NCBI GenBank assembly: GCA_958426775.1
Contig: CATZZP010000013.1
Coordinates: forward strand, 3,556 to 67,555
DNA length: 64,000 nt
Reading direction: 5' to 3'
Origin: an uncultured Bacillota bacterium
GTDB lineage: Bacteria; Bacillota; Clostridia; Lachnospirales; CAG-274
This document shows positions 25,985-33,878 of this stretch, one piece after another. Within the stretch, counting starts at the first letter, position 1. The number at the start of each line of letters is the position of its first letter. The position numbers and the translations under genes are program-made. Under the pieces are notes generated by a model that saw nothing but the letters and a program-made list of their open reading frames with translations, made no database searches and had not been told where the DNA came from.

Positions 25985-27469
25985 ATGAGTCAGCTTGATA
26001 AAATTCTGGAAAAGGCATATTCCCTTAAAGGCTCTCATGAGTTTGATAACTACTGTCAACGCTTTGTAAGGGTTTGTTATGAGGCGGCAGGCATATACGG
26101 CGAGGCGGCAAGTGCTAACGAGGCATATAACAAATGGGCAGTGTCCAATAATATGGACAATATCCCTACAGGTGCGGCAGTGTATTTTAAGGGCATAGGT
26201 CCTTATGGTCATGTAGGCATTTGTACAGGTAACGGCAATATTATTCATGCGGCATACGGTGTAAAGATTTATTCCATTGAGATGTGCGATAAAAAGTATC
26301 AGTTTAAGGGCTGGGGCTGGCAGGGAGGTATTAAGCCTGAGGGTGCAACAGGCTCAGTAAAGACCTTAAAGTCTAAGGCTGAAGCAAAGAGCAGTGCCTC
26401 TGAAAGCACATTGAAAACTATTGAACAGCTTACTGAAAAAAATCTCGGCGGCAGCTACAGTAACAGTATCTTTGGTGCTGTTGACAGTGTGGGAGCTGTT
26501 GAAAAGGGCTACGAGCTGTTAATTGAAAATGACAGAATATATCTGCCAACTGTAGAGGGTCAGCTTGTTTTAGAGTACAGGCGGCAGCTAAGCCCCGGCT
26601 GTCTTAGGTTTAATGTTGTTAAGGATAACAATATTGATTTTCAGGAAGGCAGTCCTGTCAGGCTGAGAATAAAGGGTAAGGATATATTCAGGGGTTATGT
26701 GTTTGAAAAGGAAAGACAGGAAAGGGATATTATTCATGTTACTGCCTATGACAGCCTGAGATACTTTAAAAACAGGGATACTGTTTTATATCGGGGCAAA
26801 AAATACAGCGACCTTCTGAAAATGCTGATAGCTGATTACAGGCTTAAAGAGGGGGATATATGCGACACAGGCTATGTTATTGAAAAACAGTTAGAGGAGA
26901 GTACTGTTTTTGATATTCTTGCTAATGCGGCGGATATTACCTACAGTCAGACGGGAAAGACCTTTGTACTTTTGGACGATTTCGGAAAAATCTGTTTAAG
27001 AAACAGTGACGGCATGAAAACGGATATTGTACTTAACAAGGATAACATAGGCACCTTTGACTATACATCCACCATTGACAGAGAGGTTTACGATTATGTA
27101 CAGCTTATGACAGACGATCTTGAACAGGGCGTAAGAAATGTGTATGTTTTATCGGACAGCAATACTGCTCTTTGGGGCAGGCTACAGTACAATATAAAAC
27201 CTAAGGAGGAGTTAACCGAGGGTCAGCTAAAGGAGCTTGCTGAAAAGTCCCTTAAACGGTACTCAAGAAAAAGACGGTATCTTACTCTTTATGATGTTAA
27301 GGGGGATATTGCTCTGAGGGGAGGCTCTATAGTAAGGGTTAGCCTTGATTTGGGGGATATTATTATAAACGAGGAAATGGTTTGCGAAAGGGTAAGGCAC
27401 AGCTTTTGGGGAGCTGCCCATTTAATGGATATTGATTTGTACGGCAGAGAGGGGGAGTTTGATGTATGA
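25985..27469 (+). CDS. Tail hub protein (XkdQ-like) with N-terminal NlpC/P60-type peptidase
   Basis: 494 aa, two-domain fusion. Residues 1-120 look like an NlpC/P60 or CHAP-type cysteine peptidase: Cys24 in DNYCQRF, His near 76 in YGHVGICTG, and a polar NIIHAAYG segment. From about residue 165 the protein matches the XkdQ/gpD-like hub (LVLEYRRQLSPGCLRFNVV, FRGYVFEKERQERDIIHVTAYDS cut by strands, IDREVYDYVQL). The peptidase probably opens the target wall during injection. In PBSX the two functions are on separate proteins or differently placed. Confidence 0.82.
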   Translation: MSQLDKILEKAYSLKGSHEFDNYCQRFVRVCYEAAGIYGEAASANEAYNKWAVSNNMDNIPTGAAVYFKGIGPYGHVGICTGNGNIIHAAYGVKIYSIEMCDKKYQFKGWGWQGGIKPEGATGSVKTLKSKAEAKSSASESTLKTIEQLTEKNLGGSYSNSIFGAVDSVGAVEKGYELLIENDRIYLPTVEGQLVLEYRRQLSPGCLRFNVVKDNNIDFQEGSPVRLRIKGKDIFRGYVFEKERQERDIIHVTAYDSLRYFKNRDTVLYRGKKYSDLLKMLIADYRLKEGDICDTGYVIEKQLEESTVFDILANAADITYSQTGKTFVLLDDFGKICLRNSDGMKTDIVLNKDNIGTFDYTSTIDREVYDYVQLMTDDLEQGVRNVYVLSDSNTALWGRLQYNIKPKEELTEGQLKELAEKSLKRYSRKRRYLTLYDVKGDIALRGGSIVRVSLDLGDIIINEEMVCERVRHSFWGAAHLMDIDLYGREGEFDV

Positions 27470-27752
27470 TTTTGTGCAGCTTATAAAGCAATGTGCAGTT
27501 GAGGCTGTAAGGGCTGAAAAGCCTGTGGAGCTGTTACCGGGGGTGGTAACTCAACAGGAGGACCTTGAAAAGGATATACCTCTGCAAATTACCTTACAGC
27601 AAAAGGCTGTAATTGAAAGAGATTTTTTGTTTGATACCCCATCTGCCTACGGTCTTAAGGAGGGGGAGCGGCTTTTGCTTTTACGTCAGGGAGGCGGTCA
27701 GAGGTATTTAATTTTAGATAAGCTCAGGGAGGTGGATAAAAATGACACCTGA
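27462..27752 (+). CDS. Baseplate protein, XkdR/DUF2577-like
   Basis: 96 aa from ATG 27462, which overlaps the hub stop by 8 nt and has GGGGGAG upstream; a longer in-frame TTG start is unlikely. Segments PVELLPGVVTQQ, IPLQITLQQKAVI and LRQGGGQRYLILDKL fit DUF2577 proteins at this position in PBSX-type tails. Its structural role is not known in detail. Confidence 0.78.
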   Translation: MYDFVQLIKQCAVEAVRAEKPVELLPGVVTQQEDLEKDIPLQITLQQKAVIERDFLFDTPSAYGLKEGERLLLLRQGGGQRYLILDKLREVDKNDT

Positions 27753-28149
27753 AAACACAGGCAGACAAACTGCCTTATACAGCACCTATCCTACAAAAAC
27801 CTACGGTATGGACCTTGGCAAAAAGCGTATCTACGGCTATTATCAGGGTACAGAGGCTATGTGCCAGGCTGTATATAAAATGCTTGCTACAGTCAGGTTT
27901 GAGGAAATTATTTATTCCGACAGCTACGGTACCGAGCTTATGGACTGTATGGGCAGGCTTACTCCATATGTATGGTCTGAAATAGAGCATACCGTAACGG
28001 AAGCCTTACTTACGGACGACAGAATTATATCCGTTGAGGATTTTAATTTTACAGAGGATAGAAAATCGGCTGTGTTAAGGGTCAGCTTTGTGGTAAAAAC
28101 TACTGTTGGGGACTTTGCCTACACAAAGGAGGTTTTAAATTATGTTTGA
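27742..28149 (+). CDS. Baseplate wedge protein, XkdS/gp25-like (DUF2634)
   Basis: 135 aa, overlapping the previous gene by 11 nt. YGMDLGKKRIYG, MCQAVYKMLATVRFEEIIYSD and SVEDFNFTEDRKSAVLRV are the DUF2634/gp25-like fold of the tail baseplate wedge. Gene order S then T is conserved. Confidence 0.85.
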   Translation: MTPENTGRQTALYSTYPTKTYGMDLGKKRIYGYYQGTEAMCQAVYKMLATVRFEEIIYSDSYGTELMDCMGRLTPYVWSEIEHTVTEALLTDDRIISVEDFNFTEDRKSAVLRVSFVVKTTVGDFAYTKEVLNYV

Positions 28150-29272
28150 GGAATACACCTTTGAAACAATACTAAATCGTATGCTGGACAGAGTATCAAC
28201 TGATGTTGATAAAAGAGAGGGTTCTGTAATATATGACGCTCTGGCTCCTGCGGCAGTAGAGCTTCAGCTTATGTATATTGAGCTTGAGGCTATGCTTAAG
28301 GAGTGCTTTGCAGATACGGCAGACAGGACATGGCTTATGCTAAGGGCAAGGGAGAGAGGTCTTGAACCATATGGTGCAACAGCGGCGGTTTTAAGAGGCG
28401 ATTTTGTGCCTGAGGATGCTGATGTAGAGGGCAAAAGGTTTAACCTTGACAGCCTTAATTATATAGTAGGTGAAAGCCTGGAGGAGGGTGGCAGGCTTGT
28501 GTACTGTGAAAGCACGGGAACAGAGGGCAACCTGCACTTTGGCTCAATGACCCCTCTTGAATATATAGAGGGCTTAAAAAGTGCCTATCTTACAAAGCTT
28601 ATTACCCCGGGTACCGAGGAGGAGGACACAGAGGACTTCAGAACGCGTTACCTTGACAGCTTAAGTACACAGGCATTCGGGGGTAATGTGGCTGACTATC
28701 GCCAAAAAATAAAGGCACTTAACGAAAATGAGGAAATACTTAATCTCGGAGGCATAGGTCAGGTGCGTGTTTACAGTGCCGACGAATGGAACGGCGGTGG
28801 CACTGTTAAAACGGTAATTACCACAAGGGCAGACACCTCGCCCTCAGCACAACTTATTGAGCTTGTACAGGAACAGCTTGACCCTGTTTTATCAAAGGGA
28901 AAGGGTATGGGTATAGCACCTGTAGGGCATATTGTAACCGTTGCGGGAGTAAATGAGGAGAAGGTTTCCGTAAGCCTTAAAATAAGGGTAAGTGAGGACT
29001 ACGGTGCAGAGGTCCTTAAGCCTTATATTGAGGAAAAAACAGAGGAGTATTTTGACCTTTTAAACAGCACCTGGGAGGAAGGCTATACAGGTCGGGAGGA
29101 TGACGGACTTTCCGTATCTGTTTCTTACCTTGCAGGTATAGTGCAAATGCTTACAGGCATTAAAAGTATAGCCGATATTAATGTTGGGGGAGCTTTATTC
29201 GGCGAAGAAAAAAAGCTTGAAAGAAACAGCCTTGCTAAGTTGGGAGAGCTTAGTGTGGAGGTGGTAGAGTGA
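28142..29272 (+). CDS. Baseplate J family protein (XkdT-like)
   Basis: 376 aa, overlapping the wedge gene by 8 nt with GGAGG upstream. MLDRVSTDVDKREGSVIYDALAP cut by helix ends, TRYLDSLSTQAFGGNVADY and VGHIVTVAGVNEEKVSVSL identify the gpJ/XkdT baseplate family that links the wedge to the tail periphery. The frame is intact. Confidence 0.9.
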   Translation: MFEEYTFETILNRMLDRVSTDVDKREGSVIYDALAPAAVELQLMYIELEAMLKECFADTADRTWLMLRARERGLEPYGATAAVLRGDFVPEDADVEGKRFNLDSLNYIVGESLEEGGRLVYCESTGTEGNLHFGSMTPLEYIEGLKSAYLTKLITPGTEEEDTEDFRTRYLDSLSTQAFGGNVADYRQKIKALNENEEILNLGGIGQVRVYSADEWNGGGTVKTVITTRADTSPSAQLIELVQEQLDPVLSKGKGMGIAPVGHIVTVAGVNEEKVSVSLKIRVSEDYGAEVLKPYIEEKTEEYFDLLNSTWEEGYTGREDDGLSVSVSYLAGIVQMLTGIKSIADINVGGALFGEEKKLERNSLAKLGELSVEVVE

Positions 29273-29820
29273 GCAGAGATAAGAAGGCTCTTGAATATAT
29301 GCCTGATTATATGGCAGAGTTCAGAGAAATGCAGGAGCTTTATAAGGGCTTACAGGACGAGTTTGATTTAATGTACGAAATAAAGGATAGCTGTATGCTG
29401 GAATGCTTTGTACTTACCTGTTGCAGCTTTGGTTTGGAAAGATATGAAAAAATGCTTGGCATTAAGTCCCTTTATACGGACACAATAGAGGACAGACGTT
29501 TGAGGGTGCTGGCAGCTCTTAACGGTGACACACCCTATACCTTTGAGAGGGTTTTTAACAAGCTTAAGCTCCTTTGCGGTGAGGGCAATGTATATATGGA
29601 ATATGCCAAGGAAATTTATACCCTGCGTGTTTTAATTCAGCTCAGGGCAAAAAGTCAGTACAGCACAGTTATAAAAATGCTTAGGGAAATGATACCCTGT
29701 AATATCTCTCTTATATGTGCTATTGCCTATAATAAGCACAAAACCCTTAAGCCTTTTCCGCATAAGACTTTATCAGGCTATACCCACAGAGCTTTAAGAG
29801 AAGAGGTTGTAGAGGAATAG
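29269..29820 (+). CDS. XkdU/YmfQ-like tail protein
   Basis: 183 aa, GTG start overlapping the baseplate J stop (GTGA) with GGAGGTGG upstream. DTIEDRRLRVLAALNG and TPYTFERVFNKLKLLCG are the YmfQ/DUF2313 signature of the protein that normally connects baseplate and tail fibre. No tail-fibre gene follows; the terminase gene does. Confidence 0.8.
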   Translation: MSRDKKALEYMPDYMAEFREMQELYKGLQDEFDLMYEIKDSCMLECFVLTCCSFGLERYEKMLGIKSLYTDTIEDRRLRVLAALNGDTPYTFERVFNKLKLLCGEGNVYMEYAKEIYTLRVLIQLRAKSQYSTVIKMLREMIPCNISLICAIAYNKHKTLKPFPHKTLSGYTHRALREEVVEE

Positions 29821-29830
29821 GGGTGATTTA

Positions 29831-31069
29831 ATGGACAGTGAAAGATATAAGGAGCTTGTAGGCGGAGGCTATGAGGACTACTGGGATTTTAAAGGCAGAT
29901 ACAGAGTGTGCAAAGGCAGCAGAGCAAGCAAAAAAAGTAAAACCACTGCCCTTAACCTGATTGACAGGCTTATTGAGTACCCTGATGCAAATATACTTGT
30001 AGTAAGAAAGGTCTACTCTACCTTAAAGGACAGTTGTTATGCCGAGCTTTGCTGGGCAGTAAACAGGCTTGGACTGAAAAAGGAGTTTGATTTTAAGGTA
30101 AGTCCTCTTGAAATTACATACAAGCCTACCGGGCAAAAAATATATTTCAGAGGTCTTGACGACCCTATAAAGATTACCTCAATTACGGTGCAAAAAGGCT
30201 CTCTTTGCTGGCTATGGATTGAGGAGGCTTATGAAATAAGCAACGAGGCGGACTTTGATATGCTTGACGAAAGCATAAGAGGTGAGGTTGAAGAGGGGCT
30301 TTTCAAGCAGATTACAATTACCTTGAACCCTTGGAATGAAAGGCATTGGATTAAAAAGAGGTTTTTTGATAAGCCTGAAAAAAATGTTCTTGCCAAAACC
30401 ACCACCTACCTTTGCAACGAATGGCTTGATGAGGCGGATATTGCTGTGTTTGAACGTATGCGTGAGCATAACCCCAGACGTTATGCAGTAGCAGGCTTAG
30501 GCAACTGGGGCATAGCCGAGGGTCTGGTTTATGAAAACTGGGAGGAGGCAGACTTTGAGGTTGAACCTCTTAAAAGGAACAGCAGGCTTGTTCCTGTTTT
30601 CGGTCTTGATTTCGGCTATGCAAATGACCCTACTGCAATTTTTTACGGCATTTGTAATGTTGAGGAGAAAATCCTTTATGTAATAGACGAGGTTTATAAA
30701 AAGGGTCTTTCCAATGAGGCTATTTACGGCATTATGTGTAAAAAAGGCTGGACAAAGGCTAAAATTTTGGCAGATTGTGCAGAGCCTAAATCCATTGACA
30801 GGCTAAGAGAGCTTGGCTTAAGCGGAATAAAGTCGGCACGAAAGGGTGCAGACAGCATACGCTGCGGTATTGACCTTATAAGCGACTATAAAATAATAAT
30901 TAAGCCAAGGTGTGTTAATTTTCTTACAGAAATAAGCAATTATACCTGGGAAAAGGACAGGTTCGGCAATATGATAAACCGACCCTGCGACAGTTTTAAC
31001 CACCTGATGGACGCTATGCGTTACGGTATGGAAAGAGTGCAGGGAAATGATACGTTTTCCTTTGAATAG
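29831..31069 (+). CDS. PBSX-family terminase large subunit
   Basis: 412 aa. ATPase part: the P-loop CKGSRASKKSKTTAL near residue 25 (Lys where most have Gly before the catalytic Lys), Walker B LCWLWIEEAYE. Nuclease part: GLDFGYANDPTA, ILADCAEPKS and DSFNHLMDAMRYG carry the acidic metal ligands. This motor packs DNA into the head. Unusually, it lies behind the tail genes, and no small-subunit gene is seen. Confidence 0.9.
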   Translation: MDSERYKELVGGGYEDYWDFKGRYRVCKGSRASKKSKTTALNLIDRLIEYPDANILVVRKVYSTLKDSCYAELCWAVNRLGLKKEFDFKVSPLEITYKPTGQKIYFRGLDDPIKITSITVQKGSLCWLWIEEAYEISNEADFDMLDESIRGEVEEGLFKQITITLNPWNERHWIKKRFFDKPEKNVLAKTTTYLCNEWLDEADIAVFERMREHNPRRYAVAGLGNWGIAEGLVYENWEEADFEVEPLKRNSRLVPVFGLDFGYANDPTAIFYGICNVEEKILYVIDEVYKKGLSNEAIYGIMCKKGWTKAKILADCAEPKSIDRLRELGLSGIKSARKGADSIRCGIDLISDYKIIIKPRCVNFLTEISNYTWEKDRFGNMINRPCDSFNHLMDAMRYGMERVQGNDTFSFE

Positions 31070-31080
31070 GGAGGGATTAA

Positions 31081-32175
31081 ATGAGGCTACGGGACTTTTT
31101 AAGCAGTTACAGCTATTTGTTACAGCTGATAGAACTGCTTGACTTTATGCCCTTTGTAAATATATTTGTTTATGGGGAGGAGGAGCTGACTGACAGTGAG
31201 GTGTTAAGCTCGGACCAAATTACAAATATTGCTGTTTTGCAAGGGGATACATTTAATTTTACTCACGAGGACCTGAGCTTGTTTGAAAAGCATTTTATTA
31301 ATAACAGTCGGGTTTATGACACAGCTGAAATAAGGGCTGATAGCCTGAGTCTTAACGGAGATAGCTGTGAAAATATAAATAAGACCTATTTAAGGGACAG
31401 AAATGTATTATCCTATAGTGATTTTACGTCTTTAAGGGAGAACGCTGTACTTTTAAATTATGGCTTAAGGGATTTTGAGGTAAGTGCTGTTAATTTTGGA
31501 AATGCTTTTAAAAACCTTATGGCTACAGAGGATAGACTGCAGAATAATTTTGAGAATTACTTGCTTTCAGAGGATAGTTTACAGGAGAATTTTATGCTTG
31601 TTAGGGATAGCCTGCAAGCTAATTACGGCACAGCCTATGACAGCGTTATATATAGCCGTACTCAGGGAGATAGTTTACTGAACGGCTCCCTGCAACCGGA
31701 GGAGTATGATAACAGGGAGCTTTTAAATAAAATTGTTAATTTTCCTTCTTTTTTTAATTTTGCTGATACATATAACGAAAGCTCTCTTTTTTCATCTCCC
31801 CTTACCGTCCTAAGCACCTACTACAGCTATGGATTTAACGAGGAAGCTGACAGCCTTGAATTTAATATGGCTTTTGAAAAGGCAACACAGCTTTTAAACC
31901 CATCATCGGTATACGAAAAACAGGACTCTGAATATAAGCTTGGTGACATACAGACCTATAATCGGGACTTAATCTTAACTCAAAGTAAAAGTCATGAGCT
32001 TATGAACAGCAGTATTACAAATTATGGGGATAAAATTCAAAATATAAATATAAATGTGGAATATAAGGCGGTAAGCGGTGAAAAAGCCGAGAACAATGGG
32101 GAAAGGCTTGCACAGATACTTGTAAAGCACCTTAAAAAGGAGCTTGTAAGCTATGCAGAGGGTATACACTACTAA
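31081..32175 (+). CDS. Unknown phage protein; possible short tape-measure-like protein
   Basis: 364 aa, between the terminase and portal genes. It is rich in Asn, Ser, Leu and Asp, with short internal repeats around residues 145-185 (EDRLQNNF, EDSLQENF, RDSLQANY). The C-terminus (INVEYKAVSGEKAENNGERL, then AQILVKHLKKEL) resembles the closing segment of many tape-measure proteins, where a beta strand precedes an amphipathic helix. There are no clear membrane helices. Tape-measure identity is an inference from this resemblance and from the lack of any other candidate. Confidence 0.45.
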   Translation: MRLRDFLSSYSYLLQLIELLDFMPFVNIFVYGEEELTDSEVLSSDQITNIAVLQGDTFNFTHEDLSLFEKHFINNSRVYDTAEIRADSLSLNGDSCENINKTYLRDRNVLSYSDFTSLRENAVLLNYGLRDFEVSAVNFGNAFKNLMATEDRLQNNFENYLLSEDSLQENFMLVRDSLQANYGTAYDSVIYSRTQGDSLLNGSLQPEEYDNRELLNKIVNFPSFFNFADTYNESSLFSSPLTVLSTYYSYGFNEEADSLEFNMAFEKATQLLNPSSVYEKQDSEYKLGDIQTYNRDLILTQSKSHELMNSSITNYGDKIQNININVEYKAVSGEKAENNGERLAQILVKHLKKELVSYAEGIHY

Positions 32176-32187
32176 GGGAGGTATAAT

Positions 32188-33495
32188 ATGTACAATTATT
32201 TTTTAAGCGAAACGGACAGAATAAATGCTCACCTTGCAAAAAACGCACCCCTTACCTTAAAGGAGCTTGCGGAAAAGGAAATATCCAGGTTTGTTCTCTC
32301 ACGCAGACGTAAGGATATGGTTACAGGTGAGAGATATTACATAGGCAATCACGATATTCTAAGGCGAAAGCGTACTGCTATCGGTGAGGGCGGAAAAACG
32401 GTGGAAATTGATAATCTGCCTAATAACAAAGTTGTTAATAATATGTATAAAATGCTTGTTGACCAAAAGGTAAACTATCTTTTAGGCAAGCCATTTACTA
32501 TACGGTGTAAAAATGAAAAAACGGAAAGTATGCTTAAAACCTGTTTTAACAGGGAGTTTGCAAGGCTTTTGAGAAATATAGGGGAGGATGCCTTAAACTG
32601 CGGTGTTGGCTGGCTTTACCTGTATTTTGATAAGGATAATATGCCAAGGTTTAAGAGGATACGTCCCTTTGAGCTTATTCCCGTATGGTCTGACAATGAC
32701 CATACGGAGCTGGATTTTGCAATAAGGCTCTATGACAGCCTTGTGTATGAGGGTAAAAGGGAGAGAACCGTTACCTGTGCAGAGCTTTATACAAGAGAGG
32801 GGGTCCAAAGCTTTTATCTTGAGGGCAGCAGTTTAAAGGAGGAGGGGGCTTTTACAGCCTACGGACCCTATGCCTTTGATAAAATCCCTCTTATACCCTT
32901 TAAGTATAACTCAAAGGAACTGCCTCTTATTAAAAATGTAAAGGCTTTGCAGGACGGCTTAAACAGCCTTATGTCGGACTTTCATAACTGTATGGAGGAG
33001 GATGTCCGCAATACTATTTTAGTAATTAAAAACTATGACGGAGAGGATTTAGGTCAATTCCGTAAAAATTTATCTGCCTATGGGGCGGTAAAGGTTAAAA
33101 CCGTCGACGGCTCACAGGGTGGTGTGGAAACCCTTAATATTCAGGTTAATGCAGATAATTATAAAACCATAATTGATATATTCAAAAGTGCCGTTATATC
33201 AAACGGCAGGGGCTATGATGCTAAGGATGACCGCCTTTCATCTAACCCTAACCAGCTTAACCTTATGAGTATGTATAACGATATTGATATTGACGCTAAT
33301 GGTATGGAAACAGAGTTTGCCGCTTCTCTTGAACAGCTTTTGGGCTTTATTGATAAGGATATTGCAAGGGAAACGGAGTTTGTTTTTAACCGCAGTATGA
33401 TTATGAATGAGTCGGAGGTTATTGACAATATTATTAAAAGTAAGGGTATTGTTGAGGATGCAGTTTTAAGGGCAAAGCACCCTTGGATAAATTGA
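32188..33495 (+). CDS. Phage portal protein (SPP1 gp6-like)
   Basis: 435 aa. YYIGNHDILRRKRTAIGEGG, NKVVNNMYKMLVDQKVNYLLG and FDKIPLIPFKYNSKELPLIK are the SPP1-type portal signature; the helical crown follows. It forms the DNA-entry ring at the capsid vertex. GGAGG precedes the ATG. It is the last gene of the phage-like block and ends at a strong terminator; in PBSX it would be near the front. Confidence 0.9.
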   Translation: MYNYFLSETDRINAHLAKNAPLTLKELAEKEISRFVLSRRRKDMVTGERYYIGNHDILRRKRTAIGEGGKTVEIDNLPNNKVVNNMYKMLVDQKVNYLLGKPFTIRCKNEKTESMLKTCFNREFARLLRNIGEDALNCGVGWLYLYFDKDNMPRFKRIRPFELIPVWSDNDHTELDFAIRLYDSLVYEGKRERTVTCAELYTREGVQSFYLEGSSLKEEGAFTAYGPYAFDKIPLIPFKYNSKELPLIKNVKALQDGLNSLMSDFHNCMEEDVRNTILVIKNYDGEDLGQFRKNLSAYGAVKVKTVDGSQGGVETLNIQVNADNYKTIIDIFKSAVISNGRGYDAKDDRLSSNPNQLNLMSMYNDIDIDANGMETEFAASLEQLLGFIDKDIARETEFVFNRSMIMNESEVIDNIIKSKGIVEDAVLRAKHPWIN

Positions 33496-33503
33496 ATTAA
33501 TAT

Positions 33504-33552
33504 AAAAAGCCTGTAAGTGCTTGGAGTTTTCAAGTGCTTACAGGCTTTTTTT
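33504..33552 (+). terminator. Terminator of the phage-like block
   Basis: 14-bp stem (33504-33517 with 33537-33550, AAAAAGCCTGTAAG paired) followed by a T-run, directly after the portal stop. It separates the phage genes from the CRISPR repeats. Confidence 0.85.
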
Positions 33553-33579
33553 GTTTGGAATAATTAAATGCCCCAATAG

Positions 33580-33681
33580 GTTTTGGAACTATATCAAATG
33601 TAAGGGGGCTAAAACCCCCATACATAAGCGAGATTATCCGAAAGGGTTTTAGAACTATATCAAACGTAAGGGGTCTAAAAC
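33580..33681. CRISPR. Minimal CRISPR array: two 36-nt repeats, one 30-nt spacer
   Basis: Repeat 1 is 33580-33615 and repeat 2 is 33646-33681; they differ at three positions. The spacer is 33616-33645. Repeats start GTTTTAGAACTATATC and end AAGGGGTCTAAAAC, so the two ends are inverted repeats (GTTTTAGA and TCTAAAAC). Repeat and spacer lengths suit type VI-D, and the TCTAAAAC end is as in known VI-D repeats, but the internal GC stem of VI-D crRNA is not obvious. A GTTTTAG start is also common in type II repeats, but no cas9 is present. The cas13d-like gene begins its 3' end 198 bp away. Cas1/Cas2 are not seen. Confidence 0.75.
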
Positions 33682-33709
33682 CTCAAATTTGACACAGCTA
33701 TAGTAAAGA
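33673..33709 (-). repeat. Degenerate inverted CRISPR repeat copy, overlapping repeat 2
   Basis: Read on the minus strand it contains ACTATAGCTGTGTCAAATTT and shares CTATAGCTGT plus an AAATT core with the copy at 33747-33782 (73 bp apart, one indel). Its end overlaps the palindromic end of repeat 2. It looks like a decayed repeat in the opposite orientation to repeats 1 and 2. Confidence 0.5.
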
Positions 33710-33717
33710 TTAAGTGT

Positions 33718-33743
33718 AACCGCCATAGGGTGGTTTATTTTTT
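33718..33743 (+). terminator. Hairpin terminator inside the CRISPR region
   Basis: 7-bp stem (33718-33724 with 33729-33735, AACCGCC with GGTGGTT, one G-T pair), 4-nt loop, then TATTTTTT. It would end a plus-strand transcript that reads the array. Confidence 0.55.
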
Positions 33744-33746
33744 GGA

Positions 33747-33782
33747 GTTTTAGACCCCAATTTAATACAGCTATAGTAAGCT
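33747..33782 (-). repeat. Degenerate CRISPR repeat in the orientation of cas13d
   Basis: Read on the minus strand: ACTATAGCTG, AAATT core, then GGGGTCTAAAAC at the end. The first 12 plus-strand bases (GTTTTAGACCCC) are identical to the reverse complement of the end of repeat 2. It is the first repeat met downstream of the minus-strand promoter at 33814-33842. Confidence 0.6.
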
Positions 33783-33813
33783 TAATATAATAAATAACAG
33801 TTTATCTACCTAT

Positions 33814-33842
33814 ATTATACAATTTATTTTATTAAAAGTCAA
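33814..33842 (-). promoter_or_regulatory. Minus-strand promoter reading into the CRISPR repeats
   Basis: TTGACT (33842-33837), 17-nt spacer, TATAAT (33819-33814) on the minus strand, between the cas13d stop and the repeats. Its predicted start near 33807 would produce a short leader and then the repeat at 33782, as expected of an array promoter. Confidence 0.65.
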
Positions 33843-33878
33843 TTAAGGGGCTGAAATGATTAAGTCAACCTCTTTAAA

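Noticed and set aside
20084..33495. Complete inducible prophage
   Set aside because: No recognisable integrase, repressor, replication, holin, endolysin or fibre genes and no att sites at the borders.
33682..33743. True type II tracrRNA for a Cas9
   Set aside because: Pairing with the repeat is short, and no cas9, cas1 or cas2 gene is present in the window; kept only as an architectural resemblance.
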